Source: Perlabentimonas sp964490015
GTDB taxonomy: Bacteria > Bacteroidota > Bacteroidia > Bacteroidales > Tenuifilaceae
DNA length: 32,697 nt
NCBI GenBank assembly: GCA_964490015.1
Contig: CAZBBA010000042.1
Location: 1-32,697 of the forward strand
Reading direction: 5' to 3'
Under the pieces are notes generated by a model. The model searched no databases. It was not told the origin of the DNA and was given only the letters and a program-made list of their open reading frames with translations. Below, piece after piece: positions 25,248 through 32,582 of this stretch (its first letter is position 1; each line of letters begins with the position of its first letter). The position numbers and the translations under genes were made by a program.

Positions 25248-26027
25248 ATGGACAATAGTTCTTCAGTCGATTTTGAATCAAGCCTTAAATATGCTGAATT
25301 TCTTCAAAAAGCCCTATTCCCAAAGCAAAGGCATTTCGATAGAGTCTTCAAAGATTCATTCGTAATATTTAGACCAAAACACTATGTATCGGGCGATTTC
25401 TTTTGGCTTACCGAGCTGAATGAGTTAATCTACATTGCCGTTGGAGACTGTGCCGGACATGGAGTACCAGGAGCAATACAATCGGTGCTCGTGTATAGCC
25501 TGCTCGACTATGCCATCCTGAATAAAAAATTAAAAAAGACCAATAAAATAATTGGTGAAATAAATCGCCGATTCATTGAAAGTTTTAGCTCATTCGATTC
25601 ACATACACAATTCGACAACGAGTGGGTGGATATTTCGCTCTGCTGCATCGACCCTGTAAGTAAAACTATATATCATACGGGTTGTAGAAGAGATTTGCTG
25701 CATATATCGGGCAACCTAATCTCAGTGTATAGAGGCGGAAAACATCCCATAGGCGACTGGCAATATAATTCGAATAATTTTTTTAAATCGAATTGCTTTC
25801 AATACTGCGAGGGAGACTCTATTTACCTGGGAACCGATGGATTTCAGGATCAGCTGGGGGGAGCTAATTCAATGAAATTTAAAAAAGTTCGTTTGCACGA
25901 GCTAATTGTTAAGAATGGAAATTTATCAATGGCTGATCAAAAGTTGGAACTTGAAAAGGAGTTGAACCAGTGGATGGCAGGCCATTGTCAAACCGACGAT
26001 ATTTGCATTGTAGGTATTAAATTATGA
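25248..26027 (+). CDS. Stand-alone SpoIIE/PP2C-type serine phosphatase
   Basis: 259 aa from the ATG at 25248. The frame stays open up to a GTG at 25122, but that codon lies inside the terminator hairpin, so the longer form is rejected; a TTG at 25200 remains possible. PPM/SpoIIE motifs are YAEFLQKALFPKQRHFDRVFKDSFVIFRPKHYVSGDFFWL (ALFP, then V-S-G-D-F, the first metal Asp), IYIAVGDCAGHGVPGAIQSVL (metal Asp in GDCAGHG), a middle VDISLCCID block, IYLGTDGFQDQLGG (Asp in GTDGF) and TDDICIVGIKL (final Asp pair). The metal site is complete, so it should dephosphorylate Ser/Thr, classically on an anti-sigma-factor antagonist. There is no sensor or receiver domain on the chain, and no STAS or anti-sigma gene is adjacent. 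Confidence 0.88.
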   Translation: MDNSSSVDFESSLKYAEFLQKALFPKQRHFDRVFKDSFVIFRPKHYVSGDFFWLTELNELIYIAVGDCAGHGVPGAIQSVLVYSLLDYAILNKKLKKTNKIIGEINRRFIESFSSFDSHTQFDNEWVDISLCCIDPVSKTIYHTGCRRDLLHISGNLISVYRGGKHPIGDWQYNSNNFFKSNCFQYCEGDSIYLGTDGFQDQLGGANSMKFKKVRLHELIVKNGNLSMADQKLELEKELNQWMAGHCQTDDICIVGIKL

Positions 26028-26029
26028 GC

Positions 26030-26048
26030 TACAGCGCGATACGCTGTA
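26030..26048. terminator. Small hairpin between convergent genes
   Basis: Perfect stem TACAGCG (26030-26036) with CGCTGTA (26042-26048) and a 5-base loop, between the stops of the PP2C and metallophosphoesterase genes. There is no T-run on either side, so it would be a weak terminator or an RNA end-protecting hairpin. Confidence 0.4.
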
Positions 26049-26052
26049 ATCA

Positions 26053-26799
26053 CTAACTAGCCACTGATGAGTTGGGCAAATAAGATTTTAACTTCTCCTC
26101 GCGGCCCAACTTAATGGTATCATATCTGAGGGTTTCAGTGTCGAGAACTACCGCTTGTAATCGGCCGAGCGAGCATGAACCGGTATTAAAATATAGCTTC
26201 TTACTATTGAAGTAGTAAGTTTTATGAACCTCCAACTTATGCGTATGACCCAGCAACACCACGTCGTACTCTTTAAGCAAATTAAGGGCGTAATTCAAGT
26301 ATTTGTATGTATTGTACTTCTTTGGGATATGATTAAGCTGCTCATCCCACTCAACCACCTTAAAGTAAATTTTCTGTACCAACTGAATTGTAATAATCTT
26401 TTTGAGCAAATAGAACCCAAGCGTTCCTAGCCAACGACCAAAGCGGGTTCCATTCAAAAAATCGGCATTATGCCCGTGTTCAATGTAAATTTTTTGGCCC
26501 TTAGAGTTTACTATTGTATGTGAATCTTCGGCAAAGGGGTTAAACAGATCATGATTGCCTCTGATGTACACATACCCCTTGCGATTAAAGTAGCTAATAA
26601 GCTCAAAATTCTTGAAGTATACCTCCTTAAAATTGTACTTGTAAAGATCAAAAATATCGCCATTCAAAATCACTTTATCAATCCCATAGGCCTTCACCAC
26701 GGCTTCGATTGTTTTAATGAACTTTTTGGCCTTCCAGCCAAAAGTGCCAAACCGATCACCATTATCGATGTGTAAGTCTGAAATTACGAGTATATTCAT
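26053..26799 (-). CDS. Calcineurin-like metallophosphoesterase
   Basis: 248 aa. The dimetal site is complete: Asp8 and His10 in ISDLHID, Asp48 in ILNGDIFDLY, Asn82-His83 in RGNHDLF, His108/His110 in YIEHGHNADF, and His185/His187 in LLGHTHKLE. The layout resembles the UDP-2,3-diacylglucosamine pyrophosphatase (LpxH)-like branch of Bacteroidetes, with an insertion of helices (LGFYLLKKIITIQLVQKIYF) that may touch membrane. LpxH itself usually has a stricter motif set, so the substrate is left open. It starts 47 bases after the stop of the sensor gene on the same strand, suggesting co-transcription. Confidence 0.85.
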   Translation of the reverse strand: MNILVISDLHIDNGDRFGTFGWKAKKFIKTIEAVVKAYGIDKVILNGDIFDLYKYNFKEVYFKNFELISYFNRKGYVYIRGNHDLFNPFAEDSHTIVNSKGQKIYIEHGHNADFLNGTRFGRWLGTLGFYLLKKIITIQLVQKIYFKVVEWDEQLNHIPKKYNTYKYLNYALNLLKEYDVVLLGHTHKLEVHKTYYFNSKKLYFNTGSCSLGRLQAVVLDTETLRYDTIKLGREEKLKSYLPNSSVAS

Positions 26800-26846
26800 A
26801 GGCCTATTTTATATATATCCAGCAATCATAATTGGTTTGAAAAGCG

Positions 26847-29213
26847 CTACGACATATGCACCTTATCAATTGTTGTAAGCTTTTTCTGTTCCAAATTTTC
26901 CCTAAGCCAAACGCCCGATGCTGCTTGTGTAGAATCAGCAAATCCTACTCTATGTCCTACAAATTGGATTGTTTCACTACTCCCCTTACTATTGAGTAAT
27001 GGGGCGAAAACAGCATATATGGCTATTTGGTTTCCAAATGGATCGAGTCGATGGATAATCCCCTTATAGGTTTCACCGTTCACCACTCTACTCCACTCAG
27101 TTCGGTTTGCCTCCTCTTGTCCGGGGATGCTATTATCGAATATCGAAGGACACTCCATTTCATCGACATTTAGAATCGTTTTCCTGAACTTATCGTTACA
27201 TGTGAGGATATTGCCTTCAGGACTTAGTTTCGCAATCATAAAGTTAGAGTTAAATATTTCTTGCTGTGCCTCAAGAGTAGTAATTGCTTGCGTAAATTCA
27301 CTCCTGTCGCCCTTTATTCTTAACGTCAGACTATCAACTTCAACTTCTTTGGCTGTAAGGGCATTCTTAAGTTCCTCCTCCCGTGCATTCATCCACTCCT
27401 GAGTTGTTCGCATCTCCTCCATATTCTGTCGCATCTCTTCCTCCTGAGCCTGCAACTCCTCAGCCTGTTGCTGGCTATACTCTAACAGGTGTCGGGTTTT
27501 GTTGTTTATGGCCACCATCTGTAGGGTTGATGCCACATTCGCCGCAACCTTCTCGATGAAATCAACTTCAAAGGGCTTATAAACATTAAACGAGGCCATT
27601 TCAATAACGCCTACAACCTCTTGATCTACTTTTAGCGGGACAAGAATAAGACAGGTTGGAGTTGCGTAGCCTAATCCCGACGTAATTTTAATGTAGTCCT
27701 TGGGAATATCAGTAAGTAAAGTGGTTTCGGCTTCTAATGCGCAAACACCAACCAACCCCTCATTGAGTTCTACTCGCGATTTTACAAATTTCCGCCTATC
27801 GTAGGCGTAGGTTGCCTGTACGTTTAGGAATGACTTGTCGTTTTCATCTTTATCAATAACAAAAAGGCTAGCCTGATTAGAATGTGTATACTTCACCAGA
27901 TTCTTTACAACCTCAAAGGCAAAATCATCTAAACTCTTTTCACGGGCTCTCAGTATATCTGCAAATAGTGCCATTCCCTCTGTGGCCCATATTCGTTGAT
28001 TCGTTTCTAGGGTTTGCCTCTCCCTTTCTTGCGCCACCTGTAGAAGCTTTTTACGCATCTCAATGAGTGCGCCACCCAAATCGCCTCGGTTTCCAAACAC
28101 GTTAACTTCCGATTCTAAATTTCCATTCCCCACCTCAATGGCAAATTCTCTAGTACTCCTAAGGTTATCAGTTAATACATTTATAGAGTTCTCCATTTGG
28201 GATATCTCATCAGCGCCCTGGGTTACTATCTTACTAGGCAGTTCTCCTTTACCTAGGCGAGTTATAAAACTTTGCAGCCTAACAATAGAGCCAACAATAT
28301 GTCGCGAAACCAGCAGCAAAACAATCACCGCCACCATCGAAATGATTCCTACAAACAGGAAAAGAAACACAACAGCCTCGTTAATTTTGCTCTTAGAGTA
28401 AGTATATATTCTTTCATGTAACTCCCTAAGTCCATTATCAACTGTGTTTCCTAGGTAATTTATTTGGCTTATCATGCCTTCATCGGAGGTTATTCCAATT
28501 CTCTTATCTAACTCTATAAGCTTATCGAATAAAACCCCATACTCTACTAAAAGCCCTACTAGCTCGGCTACATTATCAACCCCCTTAGTTTTATTCAAGT
28601 CGATAATGAGGTTTTGCTTTACCTCGTGAAATTTCTTCTGATACCCCAAATCCTTTCTAAGAAGGTAGTCCTTTTCGTGTCGTCTAAGGGTAAGTACTTG
28701 TGAGGTATAGTAGTGGCTGTTTATCCTGTTAAACTGATTCTCTACCCTATGTATAAGCTGTCTAAACTCACCAATTATCCCATTATCCTTGAAACCTTTG
28801 TCCCTTATTAGTGCAGTTGTTTGTGTAAAAGTATCAACATACAGTTTATGTGCTCTAATTGTAGAGTCGAGCAATGCGGTGAGGTTTAATGATTCTACAA
28901 TAGTGGTTTTTCGTAAACCAGCAAGTGCTAACTTTATATCTGCCGATAAAATCTCGAACTCATCAATACAATTACTCCTGCCAGTTAGAAAAAAAATCTC
29001 GTTAACCGTTTCTTCAAGCATAAAGTCTTTTTCAACACTTCGGCTCCGCAATCCAAGGCCATAAACTCTCTCTATTTCACTCAACATCTCAAAATGCGAG
29101 AAGGATTGCCTTAGGTAGAAATTGGTTATAACTCCAATAGATAAAAGCGTTAACCCAAGGAAAACTGCTGAAACTAGTAGAAGCTTGCGAATCGATAAAC
29201 GGCCTAACCTCAT
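26847..29213 (-). CDS. Membrane receptor with helical sensor, HAMP, GAF, coiled coil and PAS, no kinase domain
   Basis: 788 aa from the ATG at 29213; a TTG 18 bases upstream is in frame. Numbering from that TTG: TM1 (about 17-40), an all-helical periplasmic sensor (41-285) with LRRHEKDYLLRKDLGYQKKF, as in four-helix or HBM-type chemoreceptor sensors, and TM2 (286-309). A HAMP domain (310-365) is followed by a second HAMP-like segment (GNGNLESEVNVFG, 365-405). A GAF domain (about 420-572) follows RIWATEGMALFADIL. Then come a long Gln/Glu-rich coiled coil (580-640, QQQAEELQAQEEEMRQNMEEM) and a PAS domain (about 650-770, LTCNDKFRKTILN). There is no HisKA or ATPase domain, GGDEF/EAL, or chemotaxis signalling tip. 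The output must be a partner protein. The metallophosphoesterase gene follows; the solo PP2C gene converges from the other side. Confidence 0.85.
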   Translation of the reverse strand: MRLGRLSIRKLLLVSAVFLGLTLLSIGVITNFYLRQSFSHFEMLSEIERVYGLGLRSRSVEKDFMLEETVNEIFFLTGRSNCIDEFEILSADIKLALAGLRKTTIVESLNLTALLDSTIRAHKLYVDTFTQTTALIRDKGFKDNGIIGEFRQLIHRVENQFNRINSHYYTSQVLTLRRHEKDYLLRKDLGYQKKFHEVKQNLIIDLNKTKGVDNVAELVGLLVEYGVLFDKLIELDKRIGITSDEGMISQINYLGNTVDNGLRELHERIYTYSKSKINEAVVFLFLFVGIISMVAVIVLLLVSRHIVGSIVRLQSFITRLGKGELPSKIVTQGADEISQMENSINVLTDNLRSTREFAIEVGNGNLESEVNVFGNRGDLGGALIEMRKKLLQVAQERERQTLETNQRIWATEGMALFADILRAREKSLDDFAFEVVKNLVKYTHSNQASLFVIDKDENDKSFLNVQATYAYDRRKFVKSRVELNEGLVGVCALEAETTLLTDIPKDYIKITSGLGYATPTCLILVPLKVDQEVVGVIEMASFNVYKPFEVDFIEKVAANVASTLQMVAINNKTRHLLEYSQQQAEELQAQEEEMRQNMEEMRTTQEWMNAREEELKNALTAKEVEVDSLTLRIKGDRSEFTQAITTLEAQQEIFNSNFMIAKLSPEGNILTCNDKFRKTILNVDEMECPSIFDNSIPGQEEANRTEWSRVVNGETYKGIIHRLDPFGNQIAIYAVFAPLLNSKGSSETIQFVGHRVGFADSTQAASGVWLRENLEQKKLTTIDKVHMS

Positions 29214-29481
29214 GTTCGAAATTTTTTGCAATGTTAGACAATCTATAGCCTTGGTCTGTAAAGGCTAAGTTAAGGCTGTGTAAAATTATTATAGACTAAT
29301 CAACAAGTACTCATAACCTGAATTATCCTATATCCTTTATCGAGCATATAACCTCATGTAACACTCTTAATTTCTCCAAAACCCATACGCCAAAACTTCA
29401 TCGGCTAGGATTTAGATAAATATTTTGCATATTTGCAGAGGTTGGAGCCATTCTTCAACCTCTTTTTTAATGCCATGTACT

Positions 29482-30276
29482 ATGATTTTTAAGGATAAAC
29501 TCTGCTGGGTAACGGGTGCATCATCGGGCATAGGCGAGGCGTTGGCCTACGAGCTGGCCAAGCAGGGGGCTAGGCTTATCATCTCGTCGAACGATGCCTC
29601 CGAACTGCAGCGCGTACAAAAGAATTGCCTGGTGCATACACAGCACTGCGAGGCCGTTACGTTCGACCTATCAAACTCTACTCTGGTCGATACCGTTGCC
29701 AAGGAAACCATCTCCCGACTGGGAAATATCTACCTGCTAATAAATAATGGGGGCATTAGCCAGCGCTCCTTAGCCCACGAAACCCCTATAGATATTGATC
29801 GCCGGATAATGGAGATCGATTTCTTCTCCTACGTAATCCTCACCAAGGCCGTTCTACCCGGAATGATTTTGCAGGGCGAAGGGTACATTGCCGCCACCAG
29901 CAGCATCTCGGGCAAATTTGGATTTCCATACCGTTCGGCCTACGCTGCGGCCAAGCATGCCATTCAGGGATACTTCGAAACCCTTCGACTCGAGTTAAAG
30001 CCACTGGGAATAAGCGTTACCATTGCTTATCCAGGTAGGATAAACACCAAGATTTCGGTTAACGCCATAACCCAGGAGGGCAAATCGCATGGCGTTATGG
30101 ATCCCGGCCAGGCCAACGGCATATCGGCTCAGGAGTGCGCTCGCCAGTACATCAAAGCTATCGAAAGGAGAAAACCCGAGAAGCTTATAGGTGGAAAAGA
30201 ACTGCTGATGGTACACATCAAACGGCTTTTCCCCTCAATTTTCTTCCGACTAGTCGGCAAAATCAGCCCAACCTAA
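29482..30276 (+). CDS. Short-chain dehydrogenase/reductase (SDR)
   Basis: 264 aa from the ATG at 29482 (MIFKDKLCWVTG), which matches the usual start of this group; an ATG 12 bases earlier and a TTG at 29425 are in frame. Classical SDR motifs are the cofactor loop TGASSGIGEALA (residues 11-22), LLINNGGIS in place of NNAG, the catalytic Ser in AATSSISGKFG, the Tyr-x-x-x-Lys in RSAYAAAKHAIQG, and TIAYPGRINTKIS after the active site. All catalytic residues are present. The loop after strand 2 (IISSNDASELQRV) has no obvious Arg pair, so cofactor preference is open. The family is DltE/YqjQ-like and acts on lipids or hydroxyl groups. Its likely operon partner is the VOC gene 103 bases downstream. 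Confidence 0.9.
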   Translation: MIFKDKLCWVTGASSGIGEALAYELAKQGARLIISSNDASELQRVQKNCLVHTQHCEAVTFDLSNSTLVDTVAKETISRLGNIYLLINNGGISQRSLAHETPIDIDRRIMEIDFFSYVILTKAVLPGMILQGEGYIAATSSISGKFGFPYRSAYAAAKHAIQGYFETLRLELKPLGISVTIAYPGRINTKISVNAITQEGKSHGVMDPGQANGISAQECARQYIKAIERRKPEKLIGGKELLMVHIKRLFPSIFFRLVGKISPT

Positions 30277-30280
30277 AGCC

Positions 30281-30375
30281 AAGAGCCAAGGGCTAAGAGC
30301 AAATAGCTATCAACTTTCAACTCTAAACTCTATACTTTCAACTTTCAACCTTCAACTCTAAACTATCAACTATAC
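30281..30375 (+). repeat. Low-complexity CAACTTT/CTAAACT repeats between SDR and VOC genes
   Basis: Two copies of a 19-base unit, CAACTTTCAACTCTAAACT at 30311-30329 and the same with one change at 30346-30364, lie 35 bases apart. They are embedded in further TCAACTTTCAAC-type tracts and preceded by AGCCAAGAGCCAAGGGC at 30284-30298. The plus strand is almost free of G in the second half. Probably slippage-prone filler rather than a site. Confidence 0.75.
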
Positions 30376-30379
30376 TCGT

Positions 30380-31468
30380 ATGTCAAAAATAATTTGTGGA
30401 ATTCAGCAAATAGGAATCGGTGTCAACAACATTTACGACGCCTGGAAGTGGTACATCAAAGCATTTGGTGTCGATATTCGGATTTTCGAGGACAACACCG
30501 TGGCCGAGCTGATGCTCCCCTACACCGGTGGCCAGCCCCAAAAACGGCACGCCGCCCTGGCCCTTAATATTGAGGGTGGCGGTGGATTTGAGATTTGGCA
30601 GTACTCGGGTCGCACTCCCCTCGCACCATCAACAAAACCGCAGATTGGCGATTTGGGTATCTTTGCAGCCAAGATCAAATGTTTCGATATCAACAAAGCT
30701 CATGGCCACCTCGGTAGCATTGAGAACAACCTTATAACCGATATCAGCACCAGCGCCAGCGGACAAAAGCACTTTTATATCGAAGACCCTAGGGGTAACA
30801 CGTTTGAGGTTATTGAAACCAAAACCGGATGGTTTAAGCAGAGCCCATCCAAGCCCACCGGAGCCACCTATGGTGCAGTTATAGGGGTTTCCAATATAGA
30901 TAAAGCCCTTACCGTGTACCGCGATATCCTTGAGTTCGACACCGTCCTTTCCGATGTAACCGGCAGCTTTAGCGAGTTAAACTCATTAGATGGTGGATCT
31001 GGAAGTTTCCGCCGCGTTATCCTAACGCATAGCAAGCCCCGCAGGGGCGCCTTTAGCCGCATGCTGGGCGATGCACAAATTGAGCTAATCCAAGCGCTCG
31101 ATCGCACCCCTGTAAAAATATTCCAGGGACGTTTCTGGGGCGATTTAGGTTTTATCCACCTCTGCTTCGATATCCGCCGAATGGCCGATTTGGAAAGAGA
31201 ATGTGTAGCAAAGGGATTCCCTTTCACCGTAAACTCAAACGTGAAGCACAACCAGCAGGGTAGCTTCGATATGGGCGAGGCGGCTGGCCATTTCTCCTAT
31301 ATCGAGGATCCCGATGGAACCCTTATCGAGTTTGTGGAGACACATAGGGTACCCATTGCCAAAAAATTTGGCATTTCCCTCAATCTCGACAAGCGCAACG
31401 ACGAAAAACCCCTACCCAACTTTATTGTCAAGATGCTTGGTCTTAAAAAGGTGAAGAATCTAGGGTAA
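30380..31468 (+). CDS. Two-domain VOC/glyoxalase-family protein
   Basis: 362 aa with two related vicinal-oxygen-chelate halves. Half one (about 1-150) starts IICGIQQIGIGVNNIYDAWKWYIKAFG and ends HFYIEDPRGNTFEVIET. Half two (about 160-320) starts YGAVIGVSNIDKALTVYRDILEF and ends HFSYIEDPDGTLIEFVET. The closing Y-I-E-D-P-x-G-x-x-x-E-(V/F)-(I/V)-E-T is shared by both, so they arose by duplication. Glu in each E-(V/F) pair and His near the front of each half are candidate metal ligands. Such two-domain proteins include extradiol dioxygenases and 4-hydroxyphenylpyruvate dioxygenase-like enzymes, but the substrate here is unknown. A 40-residue basic tail (KRNDEKPLPNFIVKMLGLKK) follows. Probably in an operon with the SDR. 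Confidence 0.85.
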   Translation: MSKIICGIQQIGIGVNNIYDAWKWYIKAFGVDIRIFEDNTVAELMLPYTGGQPQKRHAALALNIEGGGGFEIWQYSGRTPLAPSTKPQIGDLGIFAAKIKCFDINKAHGHLGSIENNLITDISTSASGQKHFYIEDPRGNTFEVIETKTGWFKQSPSKPTGATYGAVIGVSNIDKALTVYRDILEFDTVLSDVTGSFSELNSLDGGSGSFRRVILTHSKPRRGAFSRMLGDAQIELIQALDRTPVKIFQGRFWGDLGFIHLCFDIRRMADLERECVAKGFPFTVNSNVKHNQQGSFDMGEAAGHFSYIEDPDGTLIEFVETHRVPIAKKFGISLNLDKRNDEKPLPNFIVKMLGLKKVKNLG

Positions 31469-31503
31469 GCTGTTTCTGAGATAAGCCAGAATATAAAACT
31501 TTA

Positions 31504-31573
31504 CTCCGTTCGCCGGCGGTTAAACCGCCGGCGGCTTATCCACAGCAGGCTACTCCTACGCGCCTAGCCCACC
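31504..31573 (+). repeat. GC-rich repeat element, copy 1 (with perfect hairpin)
   Basis: Starts CTCCGTTCG and contains the inverted repeat GCCGGCGGTT (31512-31521) and AACCGCCGGC (31523-31532), then GGCTTATCCACAGC and a tail ending TAGCCCACC. A degenerate copy in the same orientation is at 32432-32497. GC content is far above that of the flanking DNA. It looks like a dispersed palindromic element of the REP type. Confidence 0.6.
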
Positions 31574-31646
31574 GTCTTCCCCATTTTCGCACACTAAATA
31601 CTCACTTAACTCATCAATTTGCTCAATTTGCACGGTTAAATATTGT

Positions 31647-31878
31647 ATTTGAACAGATATCTGTCGATTTACAATAGATCTTTGTTCATTTACAACATAT
31701 AAAAACTGGAATGTAACATATATTTAAAAAAATGTAACAGATATGTATGGAAATGTAACAGGTATTTAAAGAAATGTAACAGATATAATTGGAAATGCTA
31801 CTGGTAATAATATGATTGTAACAGTTTGTAACAATATTCTAACAGATGCTAGTAGAGATTGTACAGGTAATTCGAGGT
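31647..31878. repeat. Array of about ten roughly 21-base direct repeats
   Basis: Core unit ATGTAACAGATATnnnnGGAA. Four consecutive units of exactly 21 bases start at 31711, 31732, 31753 and 31774. Degenerate units continue on both sides: starts near 31647, 31667 and 31688 (ATTTGAACA, ATTTACAAT, ATTTACAAC) and near 31795, 31816, 31837 and 31858 (ATGCTACTG, TTGTAACAG, TTCTAACAG, ATTGTACAG). The 21-base period is two helical turns, so sites would face the same side of the DNA. It ends about 70 bases upstream of the promoter of the HTH gene at 32009. The pattern resembles iterons or an operator array. Confidence 0.75.
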
Positions 31879-31949
31879 TGACAAGAGTTTTTTCTCTAAC
31901 AAGTATCGGATTCACACAATTACTCAACCAAGATAGTTAACCCATTGTC

Positions 31950-31980
31950 TTGACATCATCCCGCAAATACCATAACTTTG
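31950..31980 (+). promoter_or_regulatory. Bacteroidetes-type promoter for the Cro/CI-type gene
   Basis: TTG at 31950-31952, a 20-base spacer, then TAACTTTG at 31973-31980, an exact TAnnTTTG match. The start codon is 28 bases further on. Confidence 0.65.
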
Positions 31981-32008
31981 ACTCACCAACCTAAAATCCT
32001 TCACCGCT

Positions 32009-32380
32009 ATGGTAAACTATAATTTCGAGAGGATATTCAAGGCCCGAGGCATTGAGCGTCCATTCACCTACCTCCGCAAGGCGGGATTCTCTGACCGGTT
32101 CGCTTCCAAGATTAAACAGGGCAATGTTCGTAGGCTCGACCTCGAGGAGATTGAGCGACTCTGCATACTACTCAGGTGCACCCCCAACGATATGTACGAA
32201 TGGACGCCCAACCCTGGCGACCAGATCGACGAGAACCATCCCCTCAACGAGATCCGGAAGACCGACAAGATCCTCAACATCACCCAAACCCTCAACACGG
32301 TACCTCTAAGGCACCTGAACCTCATCGAGCGACTTATTAACGACACGCTCAAGGGCCTCAACTCTGCCCAGATCACCTAA
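32009..32380 (+). CDS. Cro/CI (XRE)-type helix-turn-helix regulator
   Basis: 123 aa. The N-terminal 70 residues form an HTH of the Cro/C1 type: VNYNFERIFKARGIERPFTYLRKAGFSDRFASKIKQGN, with the recognition region FSDRFASKIKQG, then LDLEEIERLCILLRCTPNDMYEW, the characteristic end (L-C-x-x-L-x-C-T-P-x-D-x-x-E-W) of small Bacteroidetes XRE proteins. Residues 70-123 (NPLNEIRKT-like, then ILNITQTLNTVPLRHLNLIERLINDTLKGL) are helical and may dimerise. The gene has its own promoter and lies next to the tandem 21-base repeats, which are plausible binding sites. Codon choice is more GC-rich than in the SusC genes. There is no phage or toxin gene beside it. Confidence 0.87.
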   Translation: MVNYNFERIFKARGIERPFTYLRKAGFSDRFASKIKQGNVRRLDLEEIERLCILLRCTPNDMYEWTPNPGDQIDENHPLNEIRKTDKILNITQTLNTVPLRHLNLIERLINDTLKGLNSAQIT

Positions 32381-32431
32381 CTCCGTTCGGGTCTATTCAA
32401 TAAACTGTGTCAGGTGGGGTCATTATTAAAC

Positions 32432-32497
32432 CCCCGTTCGGCGATTGAACCACCGTCGGGCTATCCATAGCTGGTTAAACCTGCATAGCAAGCCACC
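32432..32497 (+). repeat. GC-rich repeat element, copy 2 (degenerate)
   Basis: Reads CCCCGTTCGGCGATTGAACC, then ACCGTCGGGCTATCCATAGC, with a tail ending AGCAAGCCACC. It aligns with copy 1 at 31504-31573 in the same orientation but has lost most of the perfect hairpin. The sequence CTCCGTTCGGG at 32381-32391, just after the HTH stop, may be a further fragment. The remaining bases of 32381-32582 hold no gene that I can see. Confidence 0.5.
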
Positions 32498-32582
32498 TAT
32501 CGTTGTAGTTTGACCATCATCTAAATTCTCTCAGTCTAATACTGGTCAGCACCACATTTAACAGGCTTCAAGATTTTACCAG

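Noticed and set aside
30868..31251. 127-codon minus-strand frame inside the VOC gene
   Set aside because: Shadow frame; the plus strand encodes two complete VOC halves.
31647..31878. Possible CRISPR array
   Set aside because: Units are about 21 bases, contiguous without unique spacers, degenerate and AT-rich; no cas genes are nearby.
32068..32376. 102-codon minus-strand frame opposite the Cro/CI-type gene
   Set aside because: Arg/Ser/Leu-rich shadow of the plus-strand gene, which has clear HTH motifs and a promoter.
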